NCBI GenBank assembly: GCA_905206455.1
Contig: CAJLHL010000022.1
Location: forward strand, 1-26,206
DNA length: 26,206 nucleotides
Direction: 5' to 3'
From: an uncultured Eubacteriales bacterium
GTDB lineage: Bacteria; Bacillota; Clostridia; Peptostreptococcales; Anaerovoracaceae
The first letter of the stretch is position 1, and each line of letters opens with the position of its first letter. Shown one piece after another: positions 13,222 to 22,976 of this stretch. Position numbers and translations under genes: made by a program. The notes beneath the pieces were generated by a model. The model was given only the letters and a program-made list of their open reading frames with translations, was not told where the DNA came from and searched no databases.

Positions 13222-16200
13222 ATGAAGAGGATATTACGAAAATCTACCGCGCTGCTTCTGACCGTGTGTATGATTTTCACGATGTTCCCGCTCACGGCCT
13301 TAGCGGCGCCGGGAGACTCGGGGACCCGCGCCGCGCCGGATGAAGTAGCCGGAGGCATCAATGGCTACATGGCCGGGCTGAAAGCGGATGCAGATACCAG
13401 AGACGGTTATAAAACTGCGTTTGATGTCCAGGAAAATTCAGATGGAGCTGTATACATCGGTTCCAAGTGGAGAAGCGCTGAACTCAACGGTAAAATCTGG
13501 GCAGACAAGTCGGTGAAGGTCGGAGAGGATGGAAAGACATTCGACGTGACACTGTCGGCTCTGGGACAGACGTTTGCTAATACGACAGTAACAAGAGATA
13601 CCGTCGCATTTGATGTAATGTTTGTAGTGGACCGATCGACTAGTATGGGATTCGATATTAATACGGCTGGAGACAGTTGGGATTATCCTGATGATCCTGA
13701 TAATTCCCGAATGGCAGCAACAGTTAATGCGCTGAATGCTGCCGCTGATGTTTTATTGGCGGAGGGATCGCAGAATCGGATCGGTGTAGTTGCCTTTGCA
13801 GGTAGCGTAGGTGACAATATCATTCCTTTGGATACATATAAAAAGGGAGCAAATGCTACTTTTTTCAGCCATAGAACAAGCAGGGAAAGCTGGCGCGAGA
13901 GGTCCAATGGATTTAGCTTTAATCCAACCGGTACAAATATTTCCCTTAGCAGTTCTACAAATCCTCAGGAAGGTATACTGGAAGCGGCAAAATTATTAAA
14001 CAATGCGACGCTTTCTGAAAGCGGAGTAAAACGCATACCGGTTATCATCCTGTTAACTGACGGAGAACCAAATCAGTCTACAAAACAATACACCGGTTCT
14101 TCGACGGGTTCAGCTAATGCTGATGGCATTAATGGTAACCAGGAAGATTACTACTATACGATTTGTTCTGCCGCGTATCAAAAAGATGTGATTCAGAAAC
14201 AGTATCGGGATGAGCAGAAGAAAAACGATATTGAGGCAAAATTTTATACAATTGGATTGGGGATTAACTCCACTGGTCAGGCTGCACTCATGCTTGACCC
14301 AAGCCTCGGGGCAGGAGCAACAGAAGCATCAGCACTTTTAGAGGATATTCAAAGTAATCCCGCTTCAAGAATGGGATTTTCTACTTATGAATATGCAGAT
14401 GATTCATGGACGGGAACCATCTCCAATAGTGACTTAGAAGATATTTTTGATTCTATTATAGGAGAAATCACTTCTATCACCGGCGGTGAATCCGTAGGCG
14501 AGTCTACCGGCGGCCGTAATAAGATGACATTCTTTGAGATTCTGGGGGATCAGGTGCGTCTCAATGGAGACTTTGCGCTGGAGGTGCCTACCTATACGAC
14601 GGAAGACGGAGAGATGAAAGCCGGCCCAACCCGTACCTACACGCTTGAAGCGTTTAAATCAGCAGATGGCGGGCAGGGGACAGAACTGGCCGGCGCCGAA
14701 GCTCAGAAGTGGGTGGAGGAAGGCAATACTCTGTATCTCCGTCCGACAGGCGTCTCTGTGAACGGCGGTTCTGCCGGTAATTTAGATTCGAATAATAGCT
14801 ATGATAAGGCGGCATTGGAAGAGTTATCTGTCACAGTGCGTCAGCTGCAGAGCGGCAAACGTCAGCTGCAGGCGGCGATTCCTCCGGGGCTGATGGCATA
14901 TAACGTTCTGAATGAAAAGACGACGGAAGGCCAGCAGACGACCCACAGCTATTACGAGTCAGATCCGGTGCGCTTCCACTACAGCGCGGCTCTGATGGAT
15001 TCGGCAGATGCAGGGACTTATCTGATCGGTGAGCCTTCCCAGTCTTATCTGCATTTCAACCCGTCTTCGGTACAGAATGACGGCGGCGATTATGTGATGC
15101 CGTACTACTGGGAAAGATTTAAGGATAACGGCGGTGTCGGAGATACCGTTAATAAAGATGGCGATAAAGTGGCCGGTTCCAGCGATTATGTCACTACGAC
15201 GGCCTGGAATCAGGGCGGAAACAATGACGTTCGTATCTATCTGGGCAACAACGGTCAGTATACTCTGTCCGGCAAGAGTCTGACGTTCCATTTATTCTGG
15301 AAAGACGATGACAACGTAGACAACCAGAGATTTGAAAATATGCGGGTACAGTTGTATCAGGAGTTTACGGACCAGGATCTGAGTACTGAGCCCGTTCAGC
15401 CTCCGACAGATGCGAAACCGTATTTTACGCAGGAAAACGGCAATCTCGTTGACGGCAAAGAAGGTATTCCGATGGGGATATCAAATGTTCCCGAAAATGA
15501 TTCGGATCTGTGGGAACAATTATTCTCAGATCTTCCGGTGTACAGTGAAAACGGCGAGAATATCCGCTACTGGCTGCAGTTCCTTCCTTGGGACGGTCAG
15601 GAGGCAGACAGCGACCGCGGATATAAAGTCGGAATCAATCGAGGAAACGACGGACATGAGAATGGAATTCTGATATCCGAGGGTGATTCGTACTGGTTCT
15701 GCTTCGGCGTGGATCAGGGACTGAAATCGGACGCGGAGCTGGACGTTCAGTTTGAACGCGAACGCGATACTGTAACGTATACAATCCAGAAGATATGGGA
15801 TTCCTCTTCTGTGGAAACGAATTCCATTCCGGATTCTGTCCAGTTCCAGCTTTATGCCAACGGCCAGCCGGTAGACGAACAGGGAAATGCAGTAACATCC
15901 GGAGATCGTTTCATTACTGTAGAAAAGAGCGAGGGATGGAGCAAAATTCTGACGCTTCCGAAGAACAGCGCCGGGGGGCAGCCGATTTCCTATACACCGG
16001 TGGAAACCGGTGATGCGGCAAAGAATTTCACCGCCCTCACAGATTATCAGACGATTCGCGATGATCAGGAGAATATTACCGGGTATAAGGCGACGGTTAC
16101 AAATTACTCCAGCGTAGAGGAGACGGCTCTTACCGCTGTAAAAGTCTGGGACGACGGCGATGATCAGGACGGAAACCGTCCGGAGAACGTTTCGTTTGAG

Positions 16201-19200
16201 CTGAAGGCAATGATAGGCGCTGAGGAAGCGACGCCGGATCAGTATGAACAGTTACTGGACGGCCAGAATCAGGAAATTACGGTTTCTGAAGCGGATGACT
16301 GGCGCTGTACGTGGAGTCATCTTCCGAAGGCAATCGATGGCAGCAGTGTAACATACAGCGCTGCGGAGTCTGGGGTGCCTGCGGGATATACGTCTGAGAC
16401 ATCCACTGACATCGAAGGCTATGTGTTTGTCACAAATACGTATACGCCGGAAGTTGTGAATCTGACTATTAAGAAGGATTGGGTTGATAAAGATGATCAG
16501 GACGGTATCCGGCCGGAAAGCGGCATCAGCGGCATGCTCTATAAGAAGGCCGGCGAAGCAGGTGAGATTACCGCTGTTCGGTCTTTCGCGACACAAAAAG
16601 CCGGGGATGACGATTCTGTTACGATAGAAAATCTTCCGAGATATGAGAATGGAAAACTGATTACGTACTATGTTTCGGAGGATGCGGTAAAAGGATATAG
16701 TGTATCAGTTGAAGGTGTCGAAGGTAAGCAGCTTGAAAACGGTGTGACAGTATATCCTGAGATGCCTGCTGATGGAAAAAGCGGTTTGATTATGCTGAAA
16801 AACTCACATACGCCGGCGACAATAAACTACACGGTAGACTTCGAATGGGACGATCACGGGAATCGGGATAACGAGCGCCCTGAGAGTTTTCAGGTCAGAC
16901 TTGTGGATTCTCAAAACGACCAGAAGGAATATTTTATTGAGCTGAAGCTGGACAGCAATGGTGACATCATCAGTGCCGGTAAGGCTCCGGGAAGTTCTCT
17001 TCCGGAAGGAGTGAGCGCAGCCTGGGAAGACGGAGCTCTCGTGATCAAGGGACTGCCTCAGTATGCGGACGGAGTGCAGCTGGATTACGGTGTGCGGGTT
17101 GTCGAAAATACGATCGATCCGTATACTGCGGTGATGACAGATTATACGGTTTATTCCAATTCTTTCACTCTGTCTTACGAAGCGAAACCGATCAGCCTGA
17201 GCTTTACGAAGGTTTGGGAGGATGATGGACACTCCGACGCGCGTCCGGAGACGAGCAGCTACGGCCGCTATCTGACGCTGGAACGCAGCGCTGCGGATGG
17301 AGATCCGGAGATCGTCTATACCCGTTCTCAGATTGTGGAAGAAGGTAATGCCTATACCGTAACTTACAGCAATCTGGACAAATACGATCAGAATGGAAAT
17401 CTGTACGTCTATACCGTAACAGAGTCGAATGTACCGAATTACAAAGCGGATAAGACGACGCTGACTCTGACGGGCGACAGCGCATCTGGGGATAAAACGA
17501 TCACAAATACTTTTGAACAGGAAGTATATGAGGAGATTACTGTTACCAAGGTATGGAATGATGCAGACGGCAGAAACAACCGTCCGCAAGTGCCGAATCT
17601 CGCAGAGGGCAATGCCGATCCACTGAATGTTCGTCTGTATAAGACAAACGGAGATCAGAGCAGCCCGGATGAAGGCATCAAGGCGGCCGGCATCAGTATA
17701 GATCCGGACAATGAAAATCAGTGGATTTATACGTGGACGAATGTTCCGAAGTGCGATGCTGACGGCAGTGTGATTGCGTATACTGCGTATGAAAATGAGA
17801 TACCGGACGCATATGTACAGTATGAAGAAAGAGATTCTGAAAGATACGCAGATATCGGTCTGAACGGAATTGCCCGCAGCGAGATTGTAAATACGCTGGA
17901 AGGTACTTCAATTGCCACGGGCAGTCTGACAATCGAGAAGAAATGGTCCGGCGATGACGATTATAAGGATACTTCACGTCCGGAAAACGTATCTTTTACA
18001 ATTTTTGGCGTCGTAGATGACGCTGAAAATGCGGACACATTCTATACGGTTACAATTGAGAAGCCGGATAAAAATGCCGATATCTGGAGTGTCACAAAAG
18101 AGGGACTGCCTCTTACAAAAGACGGCAAGCAGGTGAGATATTATGTCGTTGAGAATGGCACGGCGTCAGGTTATGAAGCTGCATACAGCCATACATCGGA
18201 CAACGCTGTTTCGCTGAATCAGGATAAAGCTGTGACAGTGACTGTAACGAACACTTATACTCCAGATATACATCATTTGAGTTATGATGCAAATGGAGGA
18301 ATCGGAGACGTTCCCGGGATTGTTAGAGTAGAACCTGCAAACCCTGAGACGACTGTTGCAGGAGAACCGCTGCCGACGTACGCCGGAGCCGTTTTCGCGG
18401 GATGGTCTACAGAGACGACTGGAATGATCACCTCGGAAGATCAGCTGAAAGCTGTGAAATTGTATGGACCGGATACGGAAAATAAGACGATTACAGTCAA
18501 TAAAAATATCACCCTCTACGCAGTATGGCTGCAGGATGCCAATGGGAACGGAACTCCGGACTATGAAGAGACTTCCGCAACGGTAACACTCGTCTGGGAG
18601 GATGCACAGAATCAGGACGGTATCCGTCCGGCGAGTGTCAAAGTAACCCTGATCGCTTCCGATGGAACGTCATATGATAAGATCCTCGATCTCACAGTGG
18701 ACAGCGGCGTTCTGATGGGAAAAGACGACCATAATTGTACTACTTGGAGCTATACCTGGAGCGGATTGCCGATGAGGACAGAGGACGGTGAGCCGATCAC
18801 TTACACTGTAAGAGAGGACAGCACGACGTTAAATGTTAATCAGCGCGACGGCGAATCCGGCTATATCATCCGGTCTTCCGGCACAGAAACGCCGGATGGA
18901 ACCGTCTCAGTAACGGATGGAACCGCTGAAATAACGAATACGCACACACCGGAAACTGTTTCTTACAGTATCGAAAAAGTATGGAATCACGAGGAACTGA
19001 CCGGCAATAACGGTACGGTACCGACAGATTCCACCGCTGTCGTAGAAGTCTGGGGCAATGGTGAAAAAGTGAAAGATACCACAGCTGTTACTCTGAACCA
19101 GACAGATTCCACGCATACCTGGAATGGTCTTCCTAAGTACGAAGGCGGACAGCCGGTTACTTATCACGCGGTGGAAACTGAAGTGAACGGAGATGCAGCG

Positions 19201-21156
19201 GAACACTATAGCGTTACATACGACTGGACGACAGATTCCTCTAAAACGACGATCACAAACACTTATAAAGACACCCGGGACATCACGCTGATTTACGAGT
19301 GGAATGACGATAACGATTCCGCGGGTATCCGTCCGGAGCGTATCGGTATTCAGCTGTATGATGAGGACGGAAACGAAATCCAGGGTCTGCAGATGGTTCA
19401 GGCAGATGCGAACGGTATCTGGTCTTGCTCCTGGACAGGACTGGACACGGATAAGACTTACACTGCAAAGGTAAGGAGTATCGACGGCAGTTCCATTGAG
19501 GGAGACATAACAGAGGATACCGGTCTGAACGCTGATTACGATTTCGGCGTCATGACGATCGGTGCAAACGACAGTGTTATTATTATGGACAGCACCCTGG
19601 ACGCTACAGCGGAAGTAAAGGTTGAGAAGATCTGGGTTGACGGCGGTTTCGGAAATCGCCCGGACAGCATCACCGTTCAGCTGTATCGTGACGGCACGGC
19701 GGAAGCCGTCGCTGAACTCAGAGGAGATGATGATACCTGGGCACACACCTTTGACAATCTTCCTGTGTATAAGAGCGATAAATCTGGAGAGGAAAGCGAA
19801 TACACCGTCAAAGAGATGAACGTCCCGGCTGGCTATACTGCGATGATAGACAGGCAGACCGGCGGCTACACAATCACCAATACGCTGGACGGCCTCGATC
19901 CGCAGAAGGGTCCGAAAGTGACGTATGTTTTCAACGCTCCTGACATGGATAACTATCAGGTATCGATAGCCGCAGGTTCAAAGGCGGAGGACTTAGATCC
20001 GGAGACAATCTATGCCGAAAATCGCTGGTATGAAGAACATACTTTTGCAGGGTGGTATGAGGATATCACGCTGAACACTGAGTATGATTTCGGGCGTGAA
20101 GTCGTAGACGACATCACACTGTACGCTAAGTGGACGACGACAGGCGATGAAACTCCTGACGTTGACGATCATACGATCACATTCATCTACAAGAATGCAA
20201 GTGCGACGAAAACAGATGAAGAGAAGACTCCTATCGAGGGCGGAGAAGAAGGAAAGATTACCGTTGCATGCAAGAGTGACTTCTCCTTTATCGCTTCTGC
20301 AGTTAGCGGTTATATTCTCGGAACACCGTCGTTAGATGATGAAAATTCCGCTAAGCTGATTGCGAATGGAAACGGTAAGTTTACTTTAGAAAACATTACC
20401 GGCAACATTACGGTGACTATCGAAGCTACCAAGCAGTCCTCCGGCGGTGGCGGCGGTGGCGGCGGTACCGTAACGCCTCCGAAGCCGGCACTGGAAAAGG
20501 GCGATCACTACGCCTATATCATCGGATATCAGGATGGTACAATCAGAGCCAACGGCAAGATCACGAGAGCGGAAGTTGCGACGATCTTCTTCCGTCTGCT
20601 GACCGACGAATCCCGCGATGAATTCTGGAGCGAGACGAACGAATACAGCGATGTATCCGGAGATCAGTGGTTTAACAACGCGATTTCCACGCTGGCGAAC
20701 GCAGGTATTCTTACGGGATATCCTGACGGTACTTTCCGTCCGAACGCGAATATCACTCGTGCGGAATTAGCTGTCATCGCAGCGAAGTTCGACGATCTGA
20801 CTTCCGGTACGAGCAAGCTGACCGATATCGAAGGTCACTGGGCGGAAGATTACATCAATTCCGCTTACAACAAAGGCTGGGTCAGCGGTTATCCTGACGG
20901 AAGTTATATGCCGGACAACGCGATCACGAGAGCGGAAGTCGTGACTCTGGTCAACCGGGTTCTCGAACGTGCGGTGGATGTAGAAGGCATGCTGGACGAT
21001 ATGGTGACATGGTCCGACAACCTTCCGTCCGACTGGTACTATGAGGCGATCCAGGAAGCGACAAACTCTCACGATTATGAACGTCCGGAGACAGAAGAAT
21101 TTGAAGAATGGACGAAAATCGAAGAGCCTCGCGACTGGTCTGAACTCGAAGGTTAG
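13222..21156 (+). CDS. Giant VWA / Cna-B / SLH surface adhesin
   Basis: A 2644-residue secreted, cell-wall-bound protein, probably an adhesin. A signal peptide (MKRILRKSTALLLTVCMIF...LAA) is followed by a von Willebrand A domain, about residues 130-415, with MIDAS residues in DRSTS (137-141) and LTDG (277-281). Residues 415-850 are unassigned. About eleven Cna-B domains start near 851, 968, 1080, 1202, 1324, 1437, 1567, 1786, 1912, 2019 and 2129; most show KxW at the start, RPE/RPD, YTVxE and a closing ITNT, giving the Lys-Asn/Glu pattern of self-forming isopeptide bonds. InlB/Flg_new-type repeats lie near 1684-1770 and 2232-2305. An eight-glycine linker (2408-2415) precedes three SLH motifs (about 2427-2475, 2474-2526, 2532-2586) that bind a secondary wall polymer. 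There is no LPxTG sorting signal. AAAGGAGG precedes the ATG. Expression is probably governed by the invertible segment upstream. Confidence 0.93.
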   Translation: MKRILRKSTALLLTVCMIFTMFPLTALAAPGDSGTRAAPDEVAGGINGYMAGLKADADTRDGYKTAFDVQENSDGAVYIGSKWRSAELNGKIWADKSVKVGEDGKTFDVTLSALGQTFANTTVTRDTVAFDVMFVVDRSTSMGFDINTAGDSWDYPDDPDNSRMAATVNALNAAADVLLAEGSQNRIGVVAFAGSVGDNIIPLDTYKKGANATFFSHRTSRESWRERSNGFSFNPTGTNISLSSSTNPQEGILEAAKLLNNATLSESGVKRIPVIILLTDGEPNQSTKQYTGSSTGSANADGINGNQEDYYYTICSAAYQKDVIQKQYRDEQKKNDIEAKFYTIGLGINSTGQAALMLDPSLGAGATEASALLEDIQSNPASRMGFSTYEYADDSWTGTISNSDLEDIFDSIIGEITSITGGESVGESTGGRNKMTFFEILGDQVRLNGDFALEVPTYTTEDGEMKAGPTRTYTLEAFKSADGGQGTELAGAEAQKWVEEGNTLYLRPTGVSVNGGSAGNLDSNNSYDKAALEELSVTVRQLQSGKRQLQAAIPPGLMAYNVLNEKTTEGQQTTHSYYESDPVRFHYSAALMDSADAGTYLIGEPSQSYLHFNPSSVQNDGGDYVMPYYWERFKDNGGVGDTVNKDGDKVAGSSDYVTTTAWNQGGNNDVRIYLGNNGQYTLSGKSLTFHLFWKDDDNVDNQRFENMRVQLYQEFTDQDLSTEPVQPPTDAKPYFTQENGNLVDGKEGIPMGISNVPENDSDLWEQLFSDLPVYSENGENIRYWLQFLPWDGQEADSDRGYKVGINRGNDGHENGILISEGDSYWFCFGVDQGLKSDAELDVQFERERDTVTYTIQKIWDSSSVETNSIPDSVQFQLYANGQPVDEQGNAVTSGDRFITVEKSEGWSKILTLPKNSAGGQPISYTPVETGDAAKNFTALTDYQTIRDDQENITGYKATVTNYSSVEETALTAVKVWDDGDDQDGNRPENVSFELKAMIGAEEATPDQYEQLLDGQNQEITVSEADDWRCTWSHLPKAIDGSSVTYSAAESGVPAGYTSETSTDIEGYVFVTNTYTPEVVNLTIKKDWVDKDDQDGIRPESGISGMLYKKAGEAGEITAVRSFATQKAGDDDSVTIENLPRYENGKLITYYVSEDAVKGYSVSVEGVEGKQLENGVTVYPEMPADGKSGLIMLKNSHTPATINYTVDFEWDDHGNRDNERPESFQVRLVDSQNDQKEYFIELKLDSNGDIISAGKAPGSSLPEGVSAAWEDGALVIKGLPQYADGVQLDYGVRVVENTIDPYTAVMTDYTVYSNSFTLSYEAKPISLSFTKVWEDDGHSDARPETSSYGRYLTLERSAADGDPEIVYTRSQIVEEGNAYTVTYSNLDKYDQNGNLYVYTVTESNVPNYKADKTTLTLTGDSASGDKTITNTFEQEVYEEITVTKVWNDADGRNNRPQVPNLAEGNADPLNVRLYKTNGDQSSPDEGIKAAGISIDPDNENQWIYTWTNVPKCDADGSVIAYTAYENEIPDAYVQYEERDSERYADIGLNGIARSEIVNTLEGTSIATGSLTIEKKWSGDDDYKDTSRPENVSFTIFGVVDDAENADTFYTVTIEKPDKNADIWSVTKEGLPLTKDGKQVRYYVVENGTASGYEAAYSHTSDNAVSLNQDKAVTVTVTNTYTPDIHHLSYDANGGIGDVPGIVRVEPANPETTVAGEPLPTYAGAVFAGWSTETTGMITSEDQLKAVKLYGPDTENKTITVNKNITLYAVWLQDANGNGTPDYEETSATVTLVWEDAQNQDGIRPASVKVTLIASDGTSYDKILDLTVDSGVLMGKDDHNCTTWSYTWSGLPMRTEDGEPITYTVREDSTTLNVNQRDGESGYIIRSSGTETPDGTVSVTDGTAEITNTHTPETVSYSIEKVWNHEELTGNNGTVPTDSTAVVEVWGNGEKVKDTTAVTLNQTDSTHTWNGLPKYEGGQPVTYHAVETEVNGDAAEHYSVTYDWTTDSSKTTITNTYKDTRDITLIYEWNDDNDSAGIRPERIGIQLYDEDGNEIQGLQMVQADANGIWSCSWTGLDTDKTYTAKVRSIDGSSIEGDITEDTGLNADYDFGVMTIGANDSVIIMDSTLDATAEVKVEKIWVDGGFGNRPDSITVQLYRDGTAEAVAELRGDDDTWAHTFDNLPVYKSDKSGEESEYTVKEMNVPAGYTAMIDRQTGGYTITNTLDGLDPQKGPKVTYVFNAPDMDNYQVSIAAGSKAEDLDPETIYAENRWYEEHTFAGWYEDITLNTEYDFGREVVDDITLYAKWTTTGDETPDVDDHTITFIYKNASATKTDEEKTPIEGGEEGKITVACKSDFSFIASAVSGYILGTPSLDDENSAKLIANGNGKFTLENITGNITVTIEATKQSSGGGGGGGGTVTPPKPALEKGDHYAYIIGYQDGTIRANGKITRAEVATIFFRLLTDESRDEFWSETNEYSDVSGDQWFNNAISTLANAGILTGYPDGTFRPNANITRAELAVIAAKFDDLTSGTSKLTDIEGHWAEDYINSAYNKGWVSGYPDGSYMPDNAITRAEVVTLVNRVLERAVDVEGMLDDMVTWSDNLPSDWYYEAIQEATNSHDYERPETEEFEEWTKIEEPRDWSELEG

Positions 21157-21210
21157 ACAGCGAAGCGAAGACATTTGATTCTGTCAAGTATATCTGGGGC
21201 AATATGCGCA

Positions 21211-21248
21211 GATTTACAAAAAAGCGTCTGTGTGCATTTTCGTAAATC
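21211..21248. repeat. Inverted repeat after the adhesin gene
   Basis: GATTTAC (21211-21217) and GTAAATC (21242-21248) can form a 7-bp stem extended by A/T pairs. It lies 55 bp past the adhesin stop and lacks a T-run. The rest of the 473-bp gap 21157-21629 holds the terminator and the two promoter candidates listed next, and no gene. Confidence 0.35.
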
Positions 21249-21305
21249 ACATACAATCGAAACGGCGCAAGACGAAGCCGGATAAACGGAAAAACGGGAA
21301 AACAG

Positions 21306-21342
21306 AAAAGGGAACGAAGCCTTCACGGTTTCGTTCCCTTTT
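21306..21342. terminator. Strong rho-independent terminator after the adhesin gene
   Basis: AAAAGGGAACGAAGCC (21306-21321) pairs over 16 bp with 21327-21342 around the loop TTCAC and ends in TTTT. It isolates the adhesin transcript from the ibrAB-like pair. Confidence 0.9.
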
Positions 21343-21351
21343 CGTCTTAAT

Positions 21352-21380
21352 TTGATTTTCTGCCGGACTTTCTGTAAAAT
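21352..21380 (+). promoter_or_regulatory. Distal promoter candidate for the ibrAB-like pair
   Basis: TTGATT (21352-21357), 17-bp spacer, TAAAAT (21375-21380), just after the terminator. Confidence 0.5.
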
Positions 21381-21449
21381 ATGTGTTCCTGAAAATGTCT
21401 GTCAGACTCCATAGAACGCCCTTTCTTCATGCGGACAGGGGCATTTTAT

Positions 21450-21479
21450 TTGCTGAATCGGAGAGAAATGTGTTAAAAT
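21450..21479 (+). promoter_or_regulatory. Proximal promoter candidate for the ibrAB-like pair
   Basis: TTGCTG (21450-21455), 18-bp spacer and TAAAAT (21474-21479) with an extended TGT in front. The leader would be about 145 nt. Confidence 0.45.
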
Positions 21480-21629
21480 AAATAGTTAAGTTTATGCTTA
21501 CAAATAATATCATCTTCGGTATTGCGGCGGCCGGCCGGAAACGGACGTCGGCTGGATTACCGTGACAGAGAGAAGCGAAAAAAACAGATTTATGATGCAA
21601 AAATATTTTCAGCATAGGACGGAGTAGAT

Positions 21630-22976
21630 ATGAACAGTACGATGATTCGGCAATACACAGATCAAAATGTCTATGAAGCGTTTCTGGACCGCATGCATTT
21701 TATTTTCAGCGAATTCGACAATATCTTTGTCTCTTTTTCCGGAGGAAAAGACAGCGGATTGCTGCTGAATATGTTACTGGATTTCCGCAGAAAATATTAT
21801 CCTCACAGACGTATCGGCGTGTTTCATCAGGATTTCGAAGCGCAGTACACTGTTACGACTCAGTACGTGGAAAATACGTTTGTCCGGTTGGAGGAGGATC
21901 CCCTGATCGATCTGTACTGGGTCTGTCTGCCGATGGAGACGCGCACCTGTTTCAGTAATTATCAGATGTACTGGTATCCCTGGGATGATACGAAACAGGA
22001 GCTCTGGGTACGGGACATGCCGGAACACCCTTATGTGATCAATCTGCAGAATAACCCCGTGACCACCTACCGCTACCGGATGCCGCAGAAGGATCTGGCC
22101 CGGCAGTTCAGCCGCTGGTATCGGATTTCTCACGGCAACAAAAAGACTGTCTGCCTGCTGGGAACGCGGGCAGACGAGTCTCTTCAGCGTTACAGCGGTA
22201 TTCTCAACAAGAAACACGGTTATCGTGGAAAATGCTGGATTTCCAAGCAGTTTAAGGACACTTACGCGGCGTCCCCTCTTTACGACTGGTCGATCAGCGA
22301 CATCTGGCATGCGAATGCTCTTTTCGGATATGATTACAACAGATTATATGATCTCTATTATATGGCGGGGCTGAAACCGAGTCAGATGCGGGTAGCTTCG
22401 CCGTTTAACGATTCTGCAAAAGACAGTCTGAATCTTTATCGGGTGATCGATCCGGAGATCTGGACGCGGCTGGTGGGCCGGGTACAGGGGGCTAATTTCG
22501 GCGCTATCTACGGTAAAACCAAGGCCATGGCTTATCGGAAGCTCTCTCTGCCAGAGGGACATACCTGGGAATCTTACACGAAATTTCTGCTGGATACGCT
22601 TCCGGAGCGGCTGCAGAAAAATTATGTGAAGAAGTTTCAGACGTCCATCGATTTCTGGCGCAACGTGGGAGGCGGACTGGAAGAGGAGACGATTCAGGAG
22701 CTGCTGGATCACGGTTACCAGATCCGGCGCAACGGTGTTTCCAACTATACCGTGATGAAGAATTCCCGGGTGGTGTTTCTGGGGCCGATTCCGGACGATA
22801 CTGACGATATCCGGACGACGAGAGACATTCCCAGCTGGAAGCGCATGTGTTACTGTATTTTAAAAAACGATCATACCTGCCGTTTCATGGGCTTTAACCT
22901 GACGCGGGAGCAGCGGCAGCAGATCGGTGTTCTAAAAGAAAAATACGGACAGGTGGTGAAGAAGAATGGCGTATAA
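21630..22976 (+). CDS. IbrA-like PP-loop protein (PAPS-reductase-type, DUF3440)
   Basis: A 448-residue soluble protein of the adenine nucleotide alpha-hydrolase fold. The PP-loop SGGKDS is at residues 37-42 (FVSFSGGKDSGLLLNMLLDF). A second family landmark LLGTRADESLQRYSGI is near residue 180, followed by the YDWSISDIWHAN segment also seen in PAPS-reductase-like proteins. The C-terminal part (from about residue 330) corresponds to DUF3440. It lacks the cysteine arrangement that would mark a sulfate-assimilation enzyme, so true PAPS reduction is unlikely. E. coli IbrA, with IbrB, activates prophage eib adhesin genes; the biochemical activity is unknown. GGAG stands 6 nt before the ATG. Its last 11 bases overlap the ParB-like gene, so the pair is translationally coupled. 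A role in DNA modification or defence is an alternative. Confidence 0.8.
   Translation: MNSTMIRQYTDQNVYEAFLDRMHFIFSEFDNIFVSFSGGKDSGLLLNMLLDFRRKYYPHRRIGVFHQDFEAQYTVTTQYVENTFVRLEEDPLIDLYWVCLPMETRTCFSNYQMYWYPWDDTKQELWVRDMPEHPYVINLQNNPVTTYRYRMPQKDLARQFSRWYRISHGNKKTVCLLGTRADESLQRYSGILNKKHGYRGKCWISKQFKDTYAASPLYDWSISDIWHANALFGYDYNRLYDLYYMAGLKPSQMRVASPFNDSAKDSLNLYRVIDPEIWTRLVGRVQGANFGAIYGKTKAMAYRKLSLPEGHTWESYTKFLLDTLPERLQKNYVKKFQTSIDFWRNVGGGLEEETIQELLDHGYQIRRNGVSNYTVMKNSRVVFLGPIPDDTDDIRTTRDIPSWKRMCYCILKNDHTCRFMGFNLTREQRQQIGVLKEKYGQVVKKNGV

Noticed and set aside
16804..19746. Minus-strand open frames of 261 and 279 codons inside the adhesin gene
   Set aside because: They mirror the repetitive Cna-B coding sequence and have no recognisable domain or start signal.
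21630..22976. Sulfate-assimilation PAPS reductase (cysH)
   Set aside because: Length, DUF3440-type C-terminus and the ParB-like partner fit IbrA better; no sulfate-assimilation genes are nearby.
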